64,000 bases of DNA, from the NCBI GenBank assembly GCA_964023275.1, contig OZ029928.1:15399182-15463181 (forward strand). The letters run 5' to 3'. Shown piece by piece: positions 1-10,400 of the stretch (the stretch's first letter is position 1; the number at the start of each line of letters is the position of its first letter). The stretch comes from Norana najaformis. Its lineage: Eukaryota > Annelida > Clitellata > Crassiclitellata > Hormogastridae. The notes under the pieces were generated by a model, which saw only the letters and a list, made by a program, of their open reading frames with translations, was not told the DNA's origin and searched no databases. Position numbers and translations under genes: made by a program.

Positions 1-297
1 CAACAAAACTCAATTTTAATGAGTTTGATGAGTTAATGATCATTACCAAGTCTACCAATTCGGTTATAATCTTATAAATTCTATAGCACTGTTGACCCCC
101 AATGAGACCCCGATGGCAACATTTCCATGACTTTTCAACCTCTAGCTTCTTGTGAGTTGCGGCTCGAGCTCCTCAGTTTGCCCCTTCCGCAGTTTCACAG
201 GCGCCTGAAGTCTGTCTTATTTGACAGTGGTATCTCTGGCCTGGTTCGGGAGCACCCCTGATGAGTTTATTCTTGTCGTGGAGCTTTATAAATGTCA

Positions 298-415
298 AAT
301 TACAATTACGAATTACAATTACGAATTACAATTACGAATTACAATTGCGAATTACAATTACGAATTACAATTACTAATTACAATTATGAATTAAGAATTA
401 CAATCACGAATTACA
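298..415. repeat. ATTACAATTACGA microsatellite
   Basis: About nine imperfect copies of a 12-13 base unit built from AATTACAATTACG. It lies immediately downstream of the exon donor at 424 on the minus strand, so it is intronic. ATTACA/ATTACG tails end several LINE copies in this window, so this may be an expanded LINE tail. Confidence 0.75.
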
Positions 416-424
416 ATTCCTTAC

Positions 425-556
425 TTCAGTCTGAAGTGCTGCATTTGCTGGCCAACTGGTGGAACTCGAACTTTCTTTTTTCCGTTGCACTTTCTCCGTC
501 TCATCTCTCGAGGTAGGCGGTGGTGGTTCATCAGTCGTCTGCTTCAGGCAGCCTCT
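425..556 (-). CDS. Proline/charged linker exon of LOTUS-RRM gene
   Basis: A 44-codon phase 0-0 exon between acceptor CATTCAG at 557 and donor GAA|GTAAGG at 424. It encodes RGCLKQTTDEPPPPTSRDET and a Lys/Ser-rich tail. It follows in frame from the exon ending at 996. The gene continues to the left of the window. Confidence 0.6.
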
Positions 557-3500
557 CTGAATGTTAAGTAAACATGAACACTCTGTTAACAGCCTCAATG
601 TATTGTGTTTCACTCCAGCACTCACAAAAACCGTAGCACTTAAAATACTCTTTACAACACTCTATCACTGCTACTTTAACTATAAACACAAACACTGACA
701 ATTTTCATACTAAAAATATTAAATACTTTTTTAGATTACTTCATCATCATCATCCTTGATTACGTTAATCCTTAACAATAACGATACTGATTCTTTATTC
801 TTCCAAGACTTTAGAAGTCACAGGGATCAGTTACAGCATAAAAATAAAATTAATGTTAATATTTTTTTATCTTTTTTACTGTTGCTGTTTTAATTCCACC
901 AGCCAATCAATGCAAATATACAACATGTTTAAAGATTCATTTAAAAGCTTTTCCATATAAGAAGATAATAAATAAATTAAACAAGAAAATCCTACTTGGC
1001 TGCTAAAGCACTTTGAAGGGCCTCCTCTGTCCTCAAATTCAATCTCCCAATCATCATTCTCGACCAAAGGTGGTGGTTCACCGCTGCAGGGAAATTCTGA
1101 ATTATCCTTTCTAAAATCTGCACCATTGTCAAACCTCGCTTCCGAAAAAACCATCGACTCTTTGAAACCCAACAACTTTGATGGCTGAATTTCATTGGCA
1201 GCCGATTCGAGTGCAAAGGCAGGTTTGCTTTTCTCAACATCTGACTGAGATCTTCGCTGCTGGCCAGGTTCGACAGCGAACCTATGATGCAATAGTTCGC
1301 CAACATCGTTTGGCTTGTTCAAAACATCCACAGAATTTAGTGAGTTAACTACATTGTTATTTTTTGTGGATGGATTCTTTTGAGAAAGCGACTCTCCGTC
1401 TGAACTGACTGAAGCTGCAGATGAATGACCAGAAGAATCACCAGCAGACAGCTTAGTTGGAACATCTGGCTTTCCTCCTGAATTCTGGTTTCGTGCTGGC
1501 TCTACTTTTAACACCTTATCTCCATATCGTTGCCTGTTGAGTTCTGAGCATATCCGTTGCCCGACTTCCTTAGAAGTTACGACCCAAGCACTACAATTTT
1601 AACACCAAAAACGTTGGCCCAAAATTCCTCTGAAAAAGTTGGCCAAAAATTCCTAACGCAGATTATGCATAATCTTAATCAGTCCTTTTAACATGTACCT
1701 CACGTTACGTTTTTTGTGAAGTACTGGAATTAACAAAGCATTCATAGCCAAGGTGGGGCACGGTGGAGTGGTATGGACTGTGCCTCGTAACTGGAGGTCG
1801 CACGTTCGAATCTGCCTAAAGCCACTGCGTAGCAACCTTGGAAAAGTTGCTCATTCACAATTGTCTGTGAGGAAGGCAATGGGAAACCACCTCACTCATC
1901 TCATCCCTGCTTGGCATAAAGCCAATGGACCTGCCTTCAGGCAGAGAGCTTATCATCATCATCATAGCTAAGATGACAGCCACTAATGTTTTCCACAGTC
2001 TAACAATATTACGCATGTACTTTGTATGCATATATGTACTGTGCAAGTATACACATTACGTTAGCATGTATGTATTTATTTCTGCATTTATCATATGCCA
2101 CTATCTAATGGCAAAGCATTAATCGATGATGCTGACCAATTGTGAGTGAAGGACTCACTGAAGGTCCGTGTAACCATCTCGAGGGAGGCTAGAATCCGTA
2201 CTCTCCGCGTTACAAGCCAAGTGTTCTAACAATAGGCTACCATGCCCCACATGTATGTCTGCATATGTCTACGTATGTACAAATGTATGTAAGTAAGGAT
2301 GTATGCATGTACCTCAACATTTGTATGCATCTTGCTATTTTTGTAGTGACTTTTAGAAACCTTATAAAGGCATGCTAAAACATGCCTGCCTAACAGATCT
2401 AAAAAGATGCAACTTAAGAAAGGCTGAAAATGTTTCCTGTACCGTCTGTGGCATGTTTACATAGCAGAAGGTGCTCATTTCCATGTCTCAAATTCTGGTG
2501 ATGTATCCTGTTTTAGCTTTTGTTGGCTGTCGTATAAATCTAGAGATTACGATAACGATCGTGATTACAATTACATCAGCCTCTTAACCAACATGTCACC
2601 CCATAATTTAACCAATTACTCACCTTATGCTGGTTTGATGCGTAGCCATTCGAATCTCCTTCACTGGATATTCCTTCAGGTACGACTTCATAGTTTCCTT
2701 TACAAAAACAAAGTAATCGTCAAATGATGGAATGTGGAACTATTTTACCTGTCACTAAAACCAGTGATCCCAACATAAGTCGATTTCAAGTTGAACACCA
2801 GACAAATAAATTACCAAGAGACAGACCCTGCAACTGTCCAGGCAATACGGAAATGGTAACACGCTTACAGTAAAGGTAACATGATGCTCCTTAGAAGCAC
2901 AGAGGCAAAGCTAACACACATATGTACACACCTTCATAGAAAGTCCTAGAAGCACAGGGACTAAGGTAACACACTTTGTAATTGTAATTTGAGATTTATA
3001 AAGCATCTCTTAGAGGATAAACTCAACAGAGGTGCTTCCACACCAAAAAAGTAAAATCACTTGTCTGCACCCTCTACAAAAAATCCTTAAAAGCAGACAG
3101 GTAAATGTAAAAAAATTGGTTTGCATACTTCTGTTGAAACACCTCAGCAAATTGGCATTTGACGATTTGCATATTTTGGTAGTAGCATGAACAAACCAGA
3201 GCAATAGAACAACAGGATTCCTTGTCACACTCGTTAAACTGCTCTCGTTATCTCAGTTTCATTACACACTCATTCGATTAATTTATATAGCACCTCCGTA
3301 TGACATTCCACCCAGTCCAAATGTGTATCTAGCACCTCCAGCCATGAGAAGATGCAGATCGAGAGGAGAGCCATTCCAGGTATATGACCCAAAGCTAACC
3401 ACAACTTTTAAATTCCTCAAACACAAAAACTTCTAGTACAGCAATCTCACCTTTGTCACATTTGCAGGCAAATTCCCAATGTAGACTGTCATATTTACAT

Positions 3501-5348
3501 TACCACCTGTGAAAAAAACACGTTCAAGAATATTTTAATGAGAAAACCACAAGTAACTTAAGCCTTTGCTTTGCTAAGCAACAGTTGTATAATTACCGTG
3601 AATGAAAACAGAAACTATTCGGACAGAGCTTAGAACAATAAAGGACGTAGCAAAGAAGAGACAGAATGAATGAAACTTGTAGCTGCTCTCTAACAACGCT
3701 GAGTCATAACAAAGATGATTAGCACCGCCCTCCTTCATCCAGGCTTGGGACTGGTACCGCCCGCTCCTCTTCTGCCTTAACACTTCTCCGCCCGCCCGTC
3801 ACCTCATCCTTAAAATTTGGTAATTGCTCCATACCCATAGCTGCCCCTGGTCTCCATGGCGTGGCTTTTGTTGGGCGCTGTAGAAATCTTGAAATTACAA
3901 TTATGATTATGAGTATGGGAGTGGCAGATTTATGAATGAACCTGTCCAGAGGTTTATAAATATGGCTTGCAGTTTCCTCTTAGGGCTACCATTCTCCGAC
4001 GACCAGTATGCTATGCTATGTTAAGTCCTGTACAGAAAGTTACAGAGTGAGACTGAAGAAAGGCTTCATCCACAGCTTATTAACTAGTACGATCTTCTAA
4101 AGCCACTGAATTCCAATAGAATACATTTGTGAACTGAGTTTCACTTCACTGACTTATGCATAACGATATGCATAACGGTATGCATAACGATATGCATAAC
4201 GATATGTATAACGATATGCATAACGATATGCATAACGACAATCGCCGTAGACAATTACTTGGGTTACATTAGATCAATAGAAACCTCAACATGAAGAATG
4301 ACACTAAATAAACATACAAGAATATCAGAGAATTGGATTGGACAATGACGGACTAATACAGCAGGCTGAAAGAAGCAGCTCAGCACCAACAGGAGTGGCA
4401 TGATCAGAAGTTGAACCTGCCTGAAGGCAGAAAACCAGAAAAAGAAGAGAATTAATATTGGAAAACAAATAAATGAAATAAACACATCAGTGCATCCTTA
4501 CTGCTGGTGCCGTTCTGCGGAGCTGCATAGCTGTCTCTGTACTGGGCTTTGCGAGCCGTTGGGTTTATGTAGGACATGTTCTCTGCAACTCCAAACGCAT
4601 ATAATACATCTTTCTTGATTGCAACTCTGAAATAAAGCCATCGACCCTTATAAGTATCGAGTTGCAGAAATCACTAGACACTCCTTACAACAGTCATCAG
4701 CAAAACATAAATTCAGAAATTTCTCGCATTTCATTTTGCAAACAACGTCGTTCAAACCCAGGACCTCGTCTCTGAAGACTATAATTTCCAGAGGCTCAAA
4801 ATAAATAACTGAAAACCGTAGGTGTTCCTCATCCTCAAGGCAGTGCGTCCAGTTACTATGAACACGTGTCATCTGTCAACTGTGGATGGGAATTCTTTGG
4901 TTAGGCTCTGCATGTTTGTGTGTGTTGAAGGCTACCAGTTGCAACTTTCCTAGTTATCTGGACACTGCTTGATTTCTGATGCATATTTTTTTGTTTTTAA
5001 TGACCTTTAACATCAGTTAGGTTCATCTGGTTAGGTTCTCTTGAAGAAGTGCTTAACAAATGTATGATTACAATTACAATCATCTTACCTTACCTAGGCA
5101 AGATTTCTTGACAAGTAAATGAAGCAAGTACTGTATTGTTTCCAGAAAAAGTCAGAGATCTGCAAAGCCACTAACTTCACGACGTCCGGAATATCATTCA
5201 GGAAAGCTTCGAATGACCCATATCCATGCTCTCTCCAGTTGAGTTTCTCCCCTACAAGTTTCTTGTAATCTTGTTCAACTTGCTTCAAGGGAACTCCTCC
5301 GACTTTTGACAGCAATACAGAACGAAGATTCTTCTTGATGTTCTCCAT
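425..5348 (-). CDS. LOTUS (OST-HTH) + RRM protein, 3' end outside window
   Basis: Minus-strand gene rebuilt from six exons: 5348 to about 5132, 4626-4502, 3506-3451, 2697-2624, 1590-996 and 556-425. Exon 1 encodes a LOTUS domain (residues about 1-62) with the family core GGVPLKQVEQDYKKLVGE and the end motif DVVKL. Exons 3-5 encode a compact RRM starting VYIGNLPANVTK and ending VLKVEPA. The rest is a Ser/Pro/acidic linker with DDWEIEFED and PPPP. The start at 5348 is the Met just before the domain, as in TDRD7. LOTUS domains occur in Oskar, TDRD5, TDRD7 and MARF1, germ-granule RNA regulators that bind RNA or Vasa-type helicases. A Tudor domain may lie off the left edge, but none is visible. 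The exon 1 to exon 2 junction is not settled; the other joins agree in phase. Identity of the LOTUS domain is firm; the exact orthologue is not. Confidence 0.8.
996..3506 (-). CDS. RRM and acidic linker exons of LOTUS-RRM gene
   Basis: Three exons in consistent phase: 3506-3451 (56 nt, GGNVNMTVYIGNLPANVTK), 2697-2624 (ETMKSYLKEYPVKEIRMATH) and 1590-996. The third begins SAWVVTSKEVGQRICSELNR and completes the RRM with YGDKVLKVEPA. RNP2 is VYIGNL. RNP1 is poorly conserved (ISAWVVTS), as in TDRD10-like RRMs. After the RRM come about 170 residues rich in Ser, Asn and Asp. Donors are GTGAGA, GTGAGT and GTAGGA. The acceptor at 1591 (TTGTAG) is chosen because it gives both frame and RRM continuity. 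Confidence 0.7.
1750..1968 (+). mobile_element. tRNA-derived SINE family E (CAT-tailed)
   Basis: Starts GGGGCACGGTGGAGTGGTAT, has a Pol III B-box-like GTTCGAATCT near 1805, a body with GGAAACCACCTCACTCATCT and a short (CAT)n tail. Two further copies are at 8714-8925 (minus) and 47958-48175 (plus). All three share head, body and tail, which is the basis for calling them one SINE family. Confidence 0.75.
2085..2262 (-). mobile_element. tRNA-derived SINE family F
   Basis: On the minus strand it reads GGCATGGTAGCCTATTG, a tRNA-like head, then a body with CCTT-AGT-CTTCACTCACAATTG and an end near ATTAGATAGTGGC. It matches copies at 17462-17668 (plus), 39215-39405 (plus) and 41435-41600 (minus). 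Confidence 0.6.
2505..2575 (+). mobile_element. LINE-B 3' tail fragment
   Basis: TTTTGTTGGCTGTCGTATAA followed by ATCTAGAGATTACGATAACG matches the terminal 60 bases of the LINE-B copies. Only the 3' end is left. Confidence 0.5.
2978..3046. repeat. Dispersed repeat G
   Basis: TAATTTGAGATTTATAAAGC and the next 45 bases recur at 51995-52056 in a spen intron with about 85 percent identity by eye. It is probably the end of a short interspersed element. Confidence 0.55.
3275..3385. repeat. Dispersed repeat H, degenerate
   Basis: Contains ATTTATATAGCACCTCC and GCCATTCCAGGTATATGACC, matching a longer copy at 17775-17942 (ATTTATATAGCGCCTC ... GGTCATTCCAGGTGGGTGAC). Confidence 0.45.
3837..3922 (+). 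mobile_element. LINE-B 3' tail fragment
   Basis: Ends GTTGGGCGCTGTAGAAATCT then a short ATTACAATTATGATTATG tail, the shared 3' end of family B. It is intronic in the LOTUS-RRM gene. Confidence 0.6.
4154..4240. repeat. 12-bp tandem repeat ATAACGATATGC
   Basis: About seven near-perfect copies of ATAACGATATGC in a LOTUS-RRM intron, 260 bases from exon 2. Confidence 0.85.
4502..4626 (-). CDS. Second exon of LOTUS-RRM gene
   Basis: Reads VAIKKDVLYAFGVAENMSYI and then a short hydrophilic stretch ending NGTSS. It aligns in style with the end of the TDRD7 LOTUS domain (a GEIVCYAV-like strand followed by an ARI helix). The donor is A|GTAAGG in phase 1, which joins in frame to the exon at 3506. The acceptor lies at TTTCAG/AGAG just right of 4626; which AG is used depends on the unresolved exon 1 donor. 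Confidence 0.7.
5132..5348 (-). CDS. LOTUS-domain exon (first coding exon)
   Basis: Translation from 5348 begins MENIKKNLRSVLLSKVGG and continues through DYKKLVGEKLNWREHGYG to FLNDIPDVVKL, matching the helix-turn-helix pattern of OST-HTH domains. The last domain strand appears to be in the next exon (DVLYAFGVAE). The open frame reaches to 5501 upstream, but that part has no family similarity and contains acceptor-like sites, so I treat it as untranslated or intronic. The 3' end is uncertain: the candidate donor at 5131 is weak, and the best consensus donor, just left of 5100, would include an in-frame stop. Confidence 0.75.
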
Positions 5349-6137
5349 CCAGTCTAACTTAGGCCTCCGAAAATCTTCATAAAATAAAGATCCATGGACA
5401 TACCCTAAATGCACACTGTAATGATGGGAATTAAGTAATTCAACCTGCGAGAAATCTAACTTTAAATCAAAAGGCACCAGCAATTTAATATTTTTGGCCA
5501 AAAGGTTTCAAAAGCACATAAAATGGAACATGACCTCCATGATGCTTTTATTTTAGTTCTGTGGGCACAACAAATCGCAAACACGGAGCTTTGACCCTGA
5601 TAGCTGAAATGTGTATTACGCCACTGTACCACTGTACCCGTCAACTACGGCGCTTTCTAAATCGTCAACTACCATTGAAAAAGCGCGTGGTGGTCGGAAA
5701 CTAAGTTTAGAGCAAAGTACTAATAGGAATCAAAAAAGAAACACATCATATACCAAGCAAGTTTTCTGATAAAGTATGCAAATTCTACATCGGCATTATA
5801 TGCAACAATTGGTGAATTTGGTAACATTAAACTTAATCGCGCCTTTCGCGATCTCCAACCGGAAGTCAATCTTTGCATAACACTGTAGCGTTATATAAAG
5901 TTGTCGATGTTTTATAGCGTCAATCTTTATTTGCATCTAATCCAATTACTCACTTGACTTAATTATGTAGCCACTATGGTAAAGCAAGACTAAACCATAT
6001 AGCAGCTCGTTGAACGATTAACGAATCAAAAAGTGATGGAAACTCATAGCAGAATTACGACAATTATCTGATCCATCATACGCACTCACCATCACTTCAC
6101 CCTTTCCAAACTCAGCGCAGGTCTTCCGGGTGATTTG

Positions 6138-6302
6138 TTTGAGATTTAAATCTAGGGCCAGCACAGTCCGTACATGGGGACCTTAAATGGCGTGGTGCCC
6201 ATTCAACTTGGCAGCGATGAAGGATCTCGCCTGATTAATTCATTGAAAAATGAGCAGGGTCGAGGCCATACGGTCGCTGTAGAAAAACGTGTACATGTAC
6301 AA
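6138..6302 (+). mobile_element. SINE family A copy
   Basis: Shares with nine other copies in the window the core ACGGGGACCTTAAATGGCGT, GGCAGCGGTGGTGAAGGAT, AATGAGCAGGGTCGAGGCCA and a GTACATTTACAT tail. This copy lacks the tRNA-like head seen in the 7746, 15668 and 20397 copies. Confidence 0.7.
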
Positions 6303-6389
6303 GGTCAAGAAACCTAGTTCGTCCTCGAGTTTCAGCGTCACTGCTTACACTCAATATCCGCAGCACCACAAACTTCGCTTTTGCACATA

Positions 6390-6650
6390 CCTGAATGGCT
6401 CTCTGGCCAGGCTCTTTCACAGATCCTATCCCGACTTCTTTCTCTTATCCCTCTTTCCGCTCCAATCCCAAACATCACCCACCGTAGCTGCCATGCTGTC
6501 TTTCAGCCTAACTCTTAGATCTTGACATGGAACAGAACACTTTTGCCTATCGAGTTTGTTTTGACTGAGCGACTGTGAATAAACTGGTCCCCGTGACGTG
6601 GCTTTCGTTGGGCGCTGTAGAAAGCTTGGGATTACCATAACGATTTCCGA
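6390..6650 (+). mobile_element. LINE-B 5'-truncated copy
   Basis: Encodes the last residues of a reverse-transcriptase ORF (LARLFHRSYPDFF and on), then a 3' UTR with TTTTGTTTTGACTGAGCG and GCTTTCGTTGGGCGCTGTAG and an ATTAC/ATAACG tail. Copies at 10545, 12990, 15985 and 25640 share this 3' end. The family resembles L2/CR1-like LINEs, but I cannot assign the clade firmly. Confidence 0.65.
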
Positions 6651-7065
6651 TTTTTGGCCTGGAACATATACTGACTCAAAAAAATTTGAGTTGTTGGATG
6701 GGTTTCAACAGTGGTACATTTGCAACAAGTCATCCAGTTAATGATTTAGGGATAGGAGTGGAAACAAGTTCTGACTGCAATAATGTGAAACATTATGAAA
6801 CTATGCGAAAGAACAAAATTTAAAAAACTGCATTTAAATTTCCATTTAATACTATACACTTGTTGTATATGGTATATTAACAAGCAACTAAGCACTGTAA
6901 TCTAGATCCATCACAACTGGGTCAATCTCGATTATAAAAATTAAAAGCAAAGGCTGAATATTTACAAAATTATTAAACACCAATTACACAGTCTTAATTG
7001 TAAAATATGCATAAAAGCAAAGTCAAGCGAAGCTGAAGCTTATCCACAGCCTCAATGGTGCCGAC

Positions 7066-7260
7066 TTCGTCCCATTCGTCGCTTATTTCAGAGATTTTAT
7101 CTCAGGCTAGCACAGTTCATACACGGGGACCTTAAACGGCGTGGCACCCATTCAAATGGGCAGCAGTGGTGAAATATTTCACCTGATTAATTCATTGAAA
7201 AACGAGCAAGGTCAAGGCCACACGGTCGCTATGGAAGAAATGTACATTTCATTTACACAT
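7066..7260 (+). mobile_element. SINE family A copy
   Basis: Has CACGGGGACCTTAAACGGCG, a GGCAGCAGTGGTGAAATATT block, GAGCAAGGTCAAGGCCACAC and an ACATTTCATTTACAC tail. It sits 80 bases past the stop of the THAP-finger gene, so it may be in its 3' UTR. Confidence 0.7.
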
Positions 7261-7342
7261 AAGCTTCTGCTCACAAGTTGTTCAAACTTACTGGAACAAG
7301 CAATTCATTTGACTGATAAGTGAGCAAATGATTTATCGGCTG

Positions 7343-7442
7343 TTAAACTGTTTTTTCAAGACAAGTTGCGCCACAGTCATGTCTGCGAAATGCCTTCACA
7401 TTGTAGCTAGACCTCATTCCTGTGTTCAACGGGGAACAATCA
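7343..7442 (-). CDS. Terminal exon of THAP-finger gene
   Basis: Acceptor TATTTTGTTTCAG is followed by a 100-nt exon joined in phase 2 to the finger 9 exon (AG+T gives Ser). It encodes DCSPLNTGMRSSYNVKAFRR and HDCGATCLEKTV, then TAA at 7345-7343. The phase match and the strong polypyrimidine tract support it. The sequence is not a complete finger. Confidence 0.65.
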
Positions 7443-10400
7443 CTGAAACAAAATACAGCAGAGGAGTTCAGCAAAAAATTAAATCAGCACGTTAAACTAA
7501 TTACATGCAAAGACACTGGAACCTCCTTACAATATACACCGAAGACTCGGCAAACACTTCTGATAAAACACATGCAGAAAAAAATTTAATTATTATTACA
7601 TGACCTTTTTATAAGGCGTTTCTTGAGGTGGCTCCCATTTAGTGCAAAATCAATTAATAGCTATTATTACTTTTATTATGATTATTATATTACTATGATT
7701 AGCAACATAACCGGCCTGTTTAGCTACCCTGATTAAAATGTTTATGTCAAAGTGCCTCCGAGTGTGAGCATGCCGGTCTGCGTCCTGGTAGTGGCTCATT
7801 TCAGAGATAATAATCGTGGGCTAGAACAGTCTGTACATGGAGACCTTAAATGGCATGGTGTCCATTCAAACAGGCAGCAGTAGCGAAAGATCTCACCTGA
7901 TTAATTCATTAAAAAATGAGCAGGGTCGAGGCCAAATGGTCACTTTAGAACAACGTGTGCATTTACATTTACTGAGTTGGTGGGGTAATCATAATCATAA
8001 TCCCAAGATTTGTACAGCGCCCAATGAAAACCACATCACGGGGACCAGCTTATTCACAGGCGCTCAGTCCAAACAAAATCGAAAGGCAAAAGTGTTCGGT
8101 TCCATGTCAAGATCCGAGAGTCATGCAGAGAGACAGCATGGCAGCCATGGTGGGTGATGTTTGGGATTGGAGCAGAAAGAGGGAAAAGAGGAAGAAGGGG
8201 AGTCAAGACAGGATCTCTGAAAGAGGATGTAAAAGATGCATATGTAACCATCTTCTACTCAGAATCATCCGTTGTTTAGTCCAGATCACGATACCACATC
8301 ACGAGATCACAGCTGGCCAAAGAGTGATAAACTAGTACAATAAATGGACATTTACTTCTTCTTGAAGAAGAGAAGAAACTGTGACTACCTGGATGGATGA
8401 ACGTTCTGCATGTGGCGAATGACTTTCTGTTTAGTGACGGCTTGGTAGTCGCAGCTGCCACATTTCCACGGTTTCAGCTGAACGTGGTGCATCAGGTGAA
8501 CGTGCAGCGATGAGCTGTACGCAGTCGAGTAGCTGCAGATGCTACAGAAGTAGACCTGATCAAGACAAACACAATGACATTTACCGTTAAGGTAAGGTAA
8601 GGTAATCACTCATTTATAACACAACCCTATCAAAATTTGTCCTAGAGATATAACCCAGGATTGAAGGACATTTCTGCTGAAGCACACACATGATAACAGC
8701 GATCCTACAGTTGCTATGATGATGATGATGATGATGATGATGAGTTCTCTGCCCAAAGGTTTGATGCCACCTGGGGATGAGATGAGGGAGATGGTTTCCT
8801 GTTGCCTTCCTCACAGATATTTGTGGGTGAGCAACTTGTCCAGTGGCTTGAGGCAGATTCGAACTCGCGACCCTCCGGCTAAAAGGCACAGAACATACAG
8901 CTACACCACCACTCAAGGGTTATATGGTCAGTAAATTGTGAATTTCACATCATGCACAAGGATTTGAACCCCAACTGCAGAGACAAACACATTTGCTATT
9001 ACTACAGGACAGACAGGCTATAATGAAACCAAAGATACCTAAAGTAATTCATAGCCACACCACAGACCATCAATATTACGGCTGTGTTACAATCATTCAT
9101 GAATTACATTACTTATTGATACCTACACAATGTATCAGTCCAGCAGATCTACAGCTAGCCGCTGTAAAACAAAAGCACAAACTGAAATGTTTTCATCTAC
9201 ATGCAACCACACATTTCAATGCGCCTGCATTTCTGCCACGGTTCTAACAGTTCAACTGAACATTTGAAACTCGTCAAATTTCAGATTTCTCTTTAAACTC
9301 TTAATGACGAAAGAATTTGAAGAGAAGCTCATATAAATATACAAGTGCCTGCTAAACATTTTAAACTGAAGTGCTCATGTTTTTCTTTCAATTCCAGATG
9401 ACAGTCATAGTGCATATCATTGGATATTTCTGTATTTCTGCTATAAGACAATTTATTAATCTGGTACTTAGATAATCAGACTATTGCAAGATACTGATTC
9501 TATAAAAACAACAAATAAACAACTCAAGAAAATACGATGCCTTTTTTTTGAGGTATGTTTTCGAAGGTGCCTCACAAGGTCGTGTCGTACAACCGCCTGG
9601 AAGGGACAGAGGGAGCAAACGTAGTCGCCCCTTCCCTGGTGAAGTCTTTTGTGCTTCTTCAGGCTGCCCCTACAGTTTGTGCAATATTCGCAGGAATCAC
9701 AGATGAACCGCTTGCACGTGGAGTGCTTCATAGTCCCATGGTTCTCCAGGGCCCATCGGTAACATGTGGTAAAACCACAGCCAGGCTCCCGACATTCAAG
9801 AACATCACCTGTGAAGAAAAAGACACCTTGCATCAACAAGCCATGCCAAAATAAGAATTCCTGCACTGTTCTTAACACTAGGAAACTGTCCATATGTAAA
9901 ATGTTAACATACACATTTTTCTACAGCGACCGTATGGCCTCGACCCATTCTCATTTTTCAATGAATTAATTGGGTGAGATCCTTCACCACTGCTGCCCAT
10001 TTGAATGGGTGCCACGCCTTTTAAAGTCCCAGTGTACAGACTGTGCTAGCCTGAGTTTCAAATCTCTGAAAGAAGCCATGACTGGGACACAAGCCAGCAT
10101 CCTCATGGTCAGAGGCGCCTTGACACATGCATTAACCAGCGTAGCTAACTGGGCATGTGTTACCAATACGTAACACAGCAAACAACTTTGGACACCAGCA
10201 ACTAGATTACACAGCTGAACTCTAATCTAATCAAATCCAAATTTAATACACGAAATATCCAACAAAGCTCACTCTAAAGCAAAAAGCTCTGGGATTAAAA
10301 AATGAGAAGAAAATTTCGCAAGGCAGACCGAACAGCAACTGTGAACAAACTGGCCTGTATGCTTCCTGCTGTGTTCCAGTAGAAGCCTCTTGTATCGACA

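Noticed and set aside
8614-8916. ORF with a run of nine histidines
   Set aside because: Translation of the CAT tail and body of a SINE E copy.
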